A stretch of 5,433 bases of DNA from Zwartia sp. (lineage in GTDB: Bacteria > Pseudomonadota > Gammaproteobacteria > Burkholderiales > Burkholderiaceae_B). The notes below the pieces were generated by a model, which ran no database searches, was not told the DNA's origin, and saw only the letters and a program-made list of their open reading frames with translations. The stretch lies in the NCBI GenBank assembly GCA_030653405.1, contig JAURZO010000006.1, forward strand, positions 1-5,433, written 5' to 3'. The position numbers and the translations under genes are program-made. This document shows, in pieces, positions 1-4,750 of this stretch. How positions within the stretch are numbered: position 1 is the stretch's first letter; every line of letters starts with the position of its first letter.

Positions 1-1
1 C

Positions 2-724
2 TATCGCGCTGTTGTGATTGGTTCTAGTGGCGCGATTGGCGCGGCGTTTGTTTCAGCGTGGCGCTTGGACCCCGCTTGTGTAGAGGTCGTAGAGATCTCA
101 AGGTCACTCAATCCTGACTTCGCACTCGAGGACGAAGCCAGCATTCGATTGGCAGCCAACCAGGCTAAAGCGCACGGTCCCTTTGCGCTGATTGTGGATG
201 CCACGGGTGCGTTGACGATTGATGGTGTGGGGCCTGAAAAGCACTTGGGCGCGCTGGATCCCCAGCGGTTAATGCGTAGTTTTCAAGTCAACACCATTGG
301 TCCGGCGCTGCTGTTAAAGCATTTTTTGCCGTTACTGACCCCGGGGCGAGCGGTCTACGCCAAGCTGTCGGCGCGGGTCGGTAGTATTTCGGATAACAAA
401 AAGGGCGGTTGGTACGGTTATCGAGCCTCCAAGGCCGCCTTCAACATGATGTTGCAGACCGCGGCAATTGAGCTTGCCCGTAAGAATCCCCTCGCGATCA
501 TCGCAGCGCTGCAGCCTGGAACGGTTCAGTCAGACTTGACCAAGCCTTTTGTGAATCAAGAGGGTCTGTTGACACCGCAGGAGTCTGTCGGAGGACTTCT
601 CCTGGCGCTTGATCGTTTGGGTGCAGAGGAGCCGGTGCCCACGATGAATCAGCCATTGAAGTCGGAGCGCGAGCATATAGGGGCTTACTTTATTGACTAT
701 CAAGGCAAAGAGATCCCTTGGTAG
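2..724 (+). CDS. Short-chain dehydrogenase/reductase (C-factor-like SDR), 5' partial
   Basis: NAD(P)-dependent oxidoreductase of the classical SDR fold, probably cytosolic; the substrate is unknown. The frame is open to the left edge. The codons before the first possible start (GTG at 14) encode YRAV, which completes beta-strand 1 of the Rossmann fold before the nucleotide-binding motif GSSGAIG, so the true start lies just outside the window and GTG14 is an internal Val. Numbering from that codon, the other landmarks are DATG (62-65, in place of NNAG), the conserved Asn93 in FQVNTIG, a Ser-containing segment SARVGSIS (119-126) and the catalytic YRASK (Tyr136, Lys140), followed by the PGT turn at 168-170. 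The SARVGSISDN segment and the roughly 240-residue size resemble the C-factor (CsgA-like) subgroup. No terminator is obvious after the TAG stop. The SDR assignment is secure; the exact reaction is not. Confidence 0.9.
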   Translation, partial: YRAVVIGSSGAIGAAFVSAWRLDPACVEVVEISRSLNPDFALEDEASIRLAANQAKAHGPFALIVDATGALTIDGVGPEKHLGALDPQRLMRSFQVNTIGPALLLKHFLPLLTPGRAVYAKLSARVGSISDNKKGGWYGYRASKAAFNMMLQTAAIELARKNPLAIIAALQPGTVQSDLTKPFVNQEGLLTPQESVGGLLLALDRLGAEEPVPTMNQPLKSEREHIGAYFIDYQGKEIPW

Positions 725-736
725 CTAAAGTAGCAG

Positions 737-765
737 TTGTCACTCAAAATCACGTTTAATATTCT
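737..765 (+). promoter_or_regulatory. Possible sigma70-type promoter for the rhodanese-transporter cluster
   Basis: TTGTCA (737-742, five of six matches to the -35 consensus) is followed after 17 nt by TATTCT (760-765, four of six matches to the -10 consensus), in an AT-rich stretch between the SDR stop and the rhodanese gene. Spacing is ideal and the position suits the downstream cluster, giving a leader of roughly 95 nt before the ATG at 868. AT-rich DNA yields such matches by chance, so this is only a candidate. Confidence 0.35.
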
Positions 766-813
766 TTTTAGTTATAAGTAGATAGAAAATCAATACTTCT
801 GATTCCAACGCAT

Positions 814-819
814 GAGAGG
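814..819 (+). promoter_or_regulatory. Shine-Dalgarno-like GAGAGG positioned for an out-of-frame ATG
   Basis: GAGAGG is the only good ribosome-binding sequence upstream of the rhodanese gene. It lies 8 nt before the ATG at 828, which opens a different frame, 15 nt before the in-frame ATG at 835 and 48 nt before the ATG at 868 that begins the signal peptide. The preferred start at 868 has only a weak AGG at 854-856. Either the site serves a short leader reading frame that couples to the gene, or the true rhodanese start is 835 despite the long spacing. Confidence 0.35.
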
Positions 820-867
820 CAGAATTCATGTCTTATGTCGTCAAACTATCTACAGGTTGTCTCTGTC

Positions 868-1800
868 ATGAAAAAAATAGCTGCTTTGTTCTTAGGTCTG
901 TTGTTTTCTGTGGGTGTATTGGCTGCAGAGCCATTGCTGTCTGCACAGACAGTTCAGGCGAGTCTCACCGCAAAAAATACCGCCATTATCGATATCCGTG
1001 ATCCCAAGTCGTATGCCGCAGGTCACATTACTGGTGCGCTCAGTGCACCTTACGGTACTTGGCGCGGTCCCTCGACCAACCCAGGTGAGCTGCCTGCAAA
1101 GGACAAACTGACCCAGCTCGTGCAGCGTTTGGGTCTTACGCCCGAGACGCACGTCATCGTGACGTCTTCCGGTAAAGACGACACGGATTTCGGTGCTGCG
1201 GCCCGAGTCTATTGGACACTCAAGGTGCTTGGCTTGCAAAACTTGTCCGTCCTCAATGGCGGTCTCAAAGCCTGGCAAGCCGCTGGCTACCCGTTGGATA
1301 CCAAACCCGGTTCAGCTGTTGCCAGCACCTTTGTGCCCACGATTAATCAGGACATGATCGCGACGCGTGAGGAAGTGATCGCCAAGGTGCAAGCAGGCAA
1401 AGCTCAACTGGTGGATGCTCGTCCCGTTGCATTTTTTGATGGTTCGACTCGCCATACTGCTGCCAAAGTACCGGGCACACTGAAAGGCGCGGTCAACGTC
1501 GAACACTCAAAGTGGTTCGAGCCCAACAGCACCTTGGTCGTGTCGGCAAGCGAAGCCAAAAAACTGGTGGCCTCCACCTCGGTCAATACGGATCAAGACA
1601 CCGTTTCTTTTTGTAATACAGGCCATTGGGCCGCGACCAACTGGTTTGTTTTGTCAGAGCTAGTCGGTCAGAAAAACGTCAAGCTGTATGCCGGCTCGAT
1701 GGTGGACTGGACTCAGGCGGATGGTGCTTTGCCCATGGATAACGTCCCTAATCGTCTTAAGCAGTTGTACATCGATGCACAACTGTGGCTTGCCAAGTAA
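868..1800 (+). CDS. Exported two-domain rhodanese-type sulfurtransferase
   Basis: Predicted periplasmic sulfurtransferase of 310 residues that would carry a persulfide on its active cysteine and pass sulfane sulfur from a donor such as thiosulfate to an acceptor. Start 868 is chosen because it begins a textbook signal peptide: MKK, a hydrophobic core, and VLA/AE cleavage near residues 19-20. The in-frame ATG at 835 would put 11 unusual residues in front. Two rhodanese domains follow. The N-terminal one (about 25-145) has IDIRD and GHITGA but lacks the cysteine: its loop reads TSSGKDD. The C-terminal one (about 165-290) has the active loop CNTGHWA at Cys249, the only cysteine in the protein. 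An inactive first domain is normal for this architecture. The next gene, a YeeE/YedE transporter, starts 8 nt after the stop, which suggests joint sulfur-compound handling. The physiological donor is not shown by the sequence. Confidence 0.9.
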   Translation: MKKIAALFLGLLFSVGVLAAEPLLSAQTVQASLTAKNTAIIDIRDPKSYAAGHITGALSAPYGTWRGPSTNPGELPAKDKLTQLVQRLGLTPETHVIVTSSGKDDTDFGAAARVYWTLKVLGLQNLSVLNGGLKAWQAAGYPLDTKPGSAVASTFVPTINQDMIATREEVIAKVQAGKAQLVDARPVAFFDGSTRHTAAKVPGTLKGAVNVEHSKWFEPNSTLVVSASEAKKLVASTSVNTDQDTVSFCNTGHWAATNWFVLSELVGQKNVKLYAGSMVDWTQADGALPMDNVPNRLKQLYIDAQLWLAK

Positions 1801-1808
1801 TCATCAAC

Positions 1809-2882
1809 ATGAAGCGTCTGCCACTGAGTTTGTTGCTCTTAGTATTTTTTGTGTTTTTGGCTTGGAGCGTCTCTATTCGCCAAGCCGTGTTGTTTGCAGT
1901 CGGGATTGGGATGGGCGCCGCCCTGGCTGGGGCGCGTTTCGGTTTTACGACGGGTTGGCGCCAATTAATCGAACAGCGTGACCCCAGAGGGGTGACAGGG
2001 CAGTTGGTGTTGCTCGCGCTTGCTTCGGTTTTTTCGCTGACATTGCTTGGGATATATCCAGAGTTGACGGCGGCTTTGGGACCGCCGAGTGTGAGTCTGC
2101 TCGTCGGGGCCTTCGTGTTCGGCCTGACCATGCAGATTGCCGATGGTTGCGGCTCGGGGACGTTATATAAGGCAGGCCTGGGTATTCCCATGAATATGGG
2201 GATTTTGCCGCTGTTTGCCTTGGGGAGTTTTCTGGGTTCTGTGCAAGTCGGTGACTGGCTCAAGCTCGGGCAGCTCGAGCCCATCGGTTTGGTCACGGAA
2301 TTCGGTAGCGCTCAAGCGCTCTTGATCACCTTTGTCGGGCTTGCCATCATGGCACTGGCCGCACGGCTATGGGTCGGTCAGGGCCGCACCTGGTGGGATC
2401 GTAAATGGCTGATCGGTGCCTTGGCGCTCGCGGTATTAGCCGCACTGAACTTGATCATTGCTGGTCAGCCTTGGGGAGTCGTCTACGGTTTCGGACTTTG
2501 GGCCGCCAAGATTGTCAACGCGGCAGGTTTGTTTGATCCAGCCGCGAATGCCTTCTGGAGTCAGGCGGGCAACGCCCAGCGTTTGAATGAAATGGTGCTG
2601 ATGGACATCACCTCCATTACGAACATCGGCATTTTGGGTGGAGCACTGTGGATTTCGGCGCGCGCCTCTGGTGATACGCAGCCCATGACCTCTAAACAGT
2701 GGATCATTGGATTGTTGGCGGGCTTTTTGATGGGCTACAGCTCGCGCTTGGCCTTTGGTTGCAATATTGGCGCGATGCTCAGCGGCATTTCAACAGGCAG
2801 TGTGCACGGTTGGATTTGGGTGCCGTTGGCTTTTGCCGGCACGCTGATTGGCGTGCGTATCCGTCGCCATTACCAATTTTGA
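1809..2882 (+). CDS. YeeE/YedE family (TsuA-like) inner-membrane sulfur-compound transporter
   Basis: Polytopic membrane protein of 357 residues, of the family whose characterised member TsuA (YeeE) imports thiosulfate. It is strongly hydrophobic throughout, with two similar halves. Each half carries one cysteine in a family-type setting: Cys114 in ADGCGSGTLY and Cys318 in FGCNIGAMLSG. These are the only cysteines, and in TsuA the equivalent conserved cysteines line the path taken by thiosulfate. The ATG at 1809 is preferred over an in-frame GTG at 1785 because it begins a good first membrane segment and avoids overlapping the rhodanese gene. It lies 8 nt after that gene's stop with little Shine-Dalgarno sequence, so translational coupling is likely. 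No TusA/TsuB-like cytosolic partner is seen; instead the gene sits between an exported rhodanese and a tiny cysteine-tailed membrane protein. Thiosulfate is the best guess, but related members move other sulfur or selenium compounds. Confidence 0.88.
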   Translation: MKRLPLSLLLLVFFVFLAWSVSIRQAVLFAVGIGMGAALAGARFGFTTGWRQLIEQRDPRGVTGQLVLLALASVFSLTLLGIYPELTAALGPPSVSLLVGAFVFGLTMQIADGCGSGTLYKAGLGIPMNMGILPLFALGSFLGSVQVGDWLKLGQLEPIGLVTEFGSAQALLITFVGLAIMALAARLWVGQGRTWWDRKWLIGALALAVLAALNLIIAGQPWGVVYGFGLWAAKIVNAAGLFDPAANAFWSQAGNAQRLNEMVLMDITSITNIGILGGALWISARASGDTQPMTSKQWIIGLLAGFLMGYSSRLAFGCNIGAMLSGISTGSVHGWIWVPLAFAGTLIGVRIRRHYQF

Positions 2883-2897
2883 GGATCGAGAACGAAA

Positions 2898-3068
2898 ATG
2901 ATCCACGCGACTAAAAAGTACCAAGTGATATTTTGGGCAATACTCGTTGGTTTTCTGGTGTGGGATACCAGTGTGTCCCCACCTGTTGATCTGCGCAATG
3001 AGCCACCGTTGATTGCCGCGGGCTCAGGCAAGCCCTCAAGCGGTGGACACTGCGCGATCGCGAAATAG
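2898..3068 (+). CDS. Small membrane-anchored protein with a C-terminal cysteine tail (56 aa, function unknown)
   Basis: I do not recognise this gene. It encodes 56 residues: a short basic N-terminus (Lys6, Lys7), one hydrophobic segment (about 9-22, VIFWAILVGFLVW), then a polar, Pro-rich and Gly/Ser-rich tail ending in SSGGHCAIAK, with the only cysteine at position 52. The positive-inside rule predicts an inner-membrane anchor with the tail in the periplasm. No clear signal-peptidase or lipobox site is visible. It starts 15 nt after the transporter stop, with purine-rich GAGG (2881-2884) and GAGAACGAAA just before the ATG, and is followed by the cluster terminator, so it looks like the third gene of the operon. 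The Gly-Gly-X-Cys end on a flexible tail resembles the idea of a swinging sulfur-carrier arm (compare the C-terminal GGCGG of SoxY). That role is inference; it could also be a transporter subunit, or a chance frame. Confidence 0.6.
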   Translation: MIHATKKYQVIFWAILVGFLVWDTSVSPPVDLRNEPPLIAAGSGKPSSGGHCAIAK

Positions 3069-3095
3069 TTTGCCCATAAAAAAACTATCAGTGCG

Positions 3096-3154
3096 AAAAC
3101 CATCAGTACGTATTGTCACTGATAAAAAAACCATCAGTACGCATTGTCACTGAT
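3096..3154. repeat. Tandem direct repeat, two 28-bp copies plus a partial third
   Basis: Two 28-bp copies occur at 3096-3123 and 3127-3154, differing only at T3111 versus C3142 and separated by AAA, giving a 31-bp period. A degenerate 15-bp piece at 3081-3095 matches the first 15 bases of the unit with two mismatches. The unit consists of the left arm, loop and part of the right arm of the downstream terminator hairpin, so it probably arose by local duplication of the terminator rather than as a CRISPR or mobile element. The first copy keeps a 6-bp stem (ATCAGT 3102-3107 with ACTGAT 3118-3123). Confidence 0.85.
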
Positions 3155-3162
3155 GGTTTTTT
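3125..3162. terminator. Bidirectional intrinsic terminator between convergent units
   Basis: A perfect 14-bp inverted repeat pairs 3125-3138 (AAAAAACCATCAGT) with 3149-3162 (ACTGATGGTTTTTT) across a 10-nt loop. Rightward transcripts end in a six-U tract (3157-3162). Leftward transcripts end in a seven-U tract, from the A-run at 3124-3130. The site lies between the stop of the small membrane protein gene (3068) and the stop of the cupin gene (3174), exactly where two convergent transcription units need stopping. The GC part of the stem is modest, but the A/T tracts and geometry fit a classical two-way terminator. Confidence 0.85.
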
Positions 3163-3173
3163 GATGCCGGGCG

Positions 3174-3551
3174 TTAACGTCTGACCCGCTCTGGATGCTC
3201 TCCATAAGGCGGGCCATACATCACCAGAACACGCGCAGGTTCTGCGCTTGTCACTGAAAACACATGCATCTTGTCGGCTGGAAAGAAACAGGTGTCGCCA
3301 GCCTCCATGTCGAAGGCTTCACCATCGACTTCGACATGCGCCGTGCCGGCGAGCAGGTAGCAAACCTGCTCGAGACCGGGGTGAGCATGAGGCAGCGCGC
3401 CGCCGCCCCGCGCAATAGTGCCTAAAACAACTTCGATGTGCTTGGCACCGACATTGTCAGCGCCAATCAAACGACGATTGCTGGTCTCGTGATGATTCGC
3501 AGGAGAGTAGGGCGCAACACTTGCTTCTTTAATCAAATATTTCGATGTCAT
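3174..3551 (-). CDS. Small single-domain cupin protein
   Basis: A 125-residue protein made of one cupin beta-barrel, likely metal-binding and cytosolic (no signal peptide). Motif 1 is clear: GGALPHAHPGLEQ with the metal ligands His55, His57 and Glu61, then YLLAG. Motif 2 is GDTCFFPADKMHVF with the fourth ligand His96. All four usual ligands are present, so an enzymatic or metal-dependent sensing role is possible. The ATG at 3551 has a good Shine-Dalgarno AAGG 9 nt upstream and starts 11 nt after the stop of the Bug-type binding-protein gene, so the two are probably cotranscribed and end at the shared terminator. Stand-alone cupins of this size include isomerases, dioxygenases and unassigned proteins. 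Partnership with a solute-binding protein suggests a role in using the imported compound, but the substrate cannot be read from the sequence. Confidence 0.85.
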   Translation of the reverse strand: MTSKYLIKEASVAPYSPANHHETSNRRLIGADNVGAKHIEVVLGTIARGGGALPHAHPGLEQVCYLLAGTAHVEVDGEAFDMEAGDTCFFPADKMHVFSVTSAEPARVLVMYGPPYGEHPERVRR

Positions 3552-3562
3552 GGCTTCAGACC

Positions 3563-4522
3563 TTATTCTGGTTTGACGCCAGCGCCACGGAGCATTTCAC
3601 CCCAGTGCTTGAGCTGAAAATCGACATATTTTGCGAACTCTTCGGGTGTCTTGGTTGGATCGAGTTCAAAGCCTGTTGCCGCGATCTTCTGCTGAAAATC
3701 AGGATCTGCAAAAACGGCCTGCAACTCGGTGTTGAGCTTATCCACGATCGGACGTGGCAAGTTTGCCGGTCCGAAAATGCCATTCCAGGAGGTCAAGTCA
3801 AAGCCTTTCACCGTGCTGGCGATGGACGGTACGGTTGGAAAGCTCTTTGAGCCTTTCGCGGTCGTGACGGCGAGCGTTCGAACACGATCTGACTTGAGTG
3901 CACCCATGCCGGAGCCAAGGTCCACCACATAAACCTGCACCTGACCACCGATCAGATCCGTCATGGCTTGTGGGCTCGCCTTGTAGGGGACACCCACGAC
4001 ATCAATGCCGGAGATGCGCTTAATCGTCTCCATTGCGACCAATGATGTACTGTTTGGCGTGGCATAGGCCAGCTTGCCAGGGTTTTTCTTAGCGTAATCA
4101 ATGAACTCTTGGAGGTTATTGACCGGAAGCTTTGGATTAACCGCCAGGGCGAAAGGCAATTCGCCTACACGTGCGATCGGCGTGAAATCTTTGATTGGAT
4201 CGTAATTAAGTGTTTTAAACATCCAAGGATTCGCGGAGTGCGATGTATTGGTTGTCATGAACAGTGTGTAGCCATCGGGGGCAGCTTTGGCGACGTATTG
4301 CGCTGCAATCTGAGCGCTCGCACCGGCTTTGTTTTCAACGATGACTTGTTGCTTGAGCCGCTCAGAGAGTTTTTGTGCAACGTTACGCGCAACGCCATCG
4401 GTGCCGCTACCTGCCGCAAAAGGGATCACCAGGGTGATTGGCTTATTCGGATAAGCTTGTGCAAAAACGCTTGCGGAAAGGCTGAGCGCGGCGATACCAA
4501 TCAGTGTTTGTAACTTCTTCAT
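3563..4522 (-). CDS. Bug-family (TctC-like) tripartite tricarboxylate transporter substrate-binding protein
   Basis: Periplasmic solute-binding protein of 319 residues, the usual family size. The ATG at 4522 begins a signal peptide (MKKLQ, a hydrophobic stretch, cleavage near VFA/QAYP at residues 21-23) and has GGAG 11 nt upstream. An in-frame ATG at 4570 would add 16 polar residues before the signal and is rejected. Family landmarks are YPNKPITLVIPFAAG, the ligand-loop motif GSGTDGVAR (38-46, with Asp42), the ENKAGA segment (63-68), APDGYTL (81-87), VPYKASPQAMTDLIGGQV (178-195) and a WNGIFGP segment (246-252). Such proteins hold small carboxylates or related solutes and deliver them to TctA/TctB-type membrane subunits. 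Neither subunit is in the window, so this is an orphan Bug, as is common in betaproteobacteria. It heads a two-gene unit with a cupin. The ligand is unknown. Confidence 0.93.
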   Translation of the reverse strand: MKKLQTLIGIAALSLSASVFAQAYPNKPITLVIPFAAGSGTDGVARNVAQKLSERLKQQVIVENKAGASAQIAAQYVAKAAPDGYTLFMTTNTSHSANPWMFKTLNYDPIKDFTPIARVGELPFALAVNPKLPVNNLQEFIDYAKKNPGKLAYATPNSTSLVAMETIKRISGIDVVGVPYKASPQAMTDLIGGQVQVYVVDLGSGMGALKSDRVRTLAVTTAKGSKSFPTVPSIASTVKGFDLTSWNGIFGPANLPRPIVDKLNTELQAVFADPDFQQKIAATGFELDPTKTPEEFAKYVDFQLKHWGEMLRGAGVKPE

Positions 4523-4750
4523 GCGGATTTCATCTCCAAGGGCAACGATGTCTTTAAAATGCGCGTACAACGCAATTATTTTGAATATTGTTTGATTTAA
4601 GTCCTTTTAGCTGCAGATAGAGCAAGCCTACTTCAGCACATCTAGGATGCTTATGTTTTAGCATAACGATTGCTGTCATAGTCGCCTGGTACGTGGGGAT
4701 CTTCCCTTAGAAGGGGGCTGAACAGCACAACTACTTTTCTGTTATCACCT
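4523..4750. other. Divergent intergenic region between the Bug and trhO genes
   Basis: This 228-bp stretch must hold promoters for the leftward Bug-cupin unit and the rightward trhO gene. It is AT-rich near 4575-4610 and 4640-4680. I found no promoter pair with both good hexamers and good spacing in either direction, and no small gene or RNA gene. A CCCTT-AG-AAGGG palindrome lies at 4704-4715, with a loop too short to fold well. The inverted repeat at 4647-4666 is listed separately. Confidence 0.5.
4647..4666. promoter_or_regulatory. Short inverted repeat, possible operator
   Basis: Two overlapping dyads share this 20-bp stretch: ATGCT (4647-4651) with AGCAT (4660-4664), and TTATG (4651-4655) with CATAA (4662-4666). 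It lies about 125 bp upstream of the Bug start and 85 bp upstream of trhO, a plausible place for a regulator to bind in a divergent region. The arms are only five bases, and no regulator gene is in view, so this is weak. Confidence 0.25.

Noticed and set aside
722..734. Small dyad GCTA-AAG-TAGC at the end of the SDR gene as a terminator
   Set aside because: A four-base stem with a three-base loop and no following T-run is too weak to call.
737..744. TTGTCACT shared between the putative promoter and the repeat units at 3114-3121 and 3145-3152
   Set aside because: An eight-base match with no wider similarity or shared layout is expected by chance at this scale.
892..1278. 128-codon open frame on the - strand
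   Set aside because: It is antisense to the rhodanese N-terminal domain, with no domain and no ribosome site noted.
1785..1808. Upstream GTG start for the transporter gene
   Set aside because: It would overlap the rhodanese gene and put eight polar residues ahead of the first membrane segment; the ATG at 1809 fits better.
1757..2296. 179-codon open frame on the - strand
   Set aside because: It lies opposite the well-supported rhodanese end and transporter gene, has no recognisable domain, and reads like a low-complexity antisense shadow.
3081..3154. Possible CRISPR array from the direct repeats
   Set aside because: Only two full copies are present, separated by three bases rather than unique spacers, and the unit is part of a terminator hairpin.
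4109..4513. 134-codon open frame on the + strand
   Set aside because: It is antisense to the Bug gene, which has a signal peptide and all family motifs; the + strand product is Cys/Arg-rich and unlike any family I know.
4523..4570. Upstream ATG start for the Bug gene
   Set aside because: It would add 16 polar and charged residues before a textbook signal peptide, and GGAG sits correctly for the ATG at 4522.
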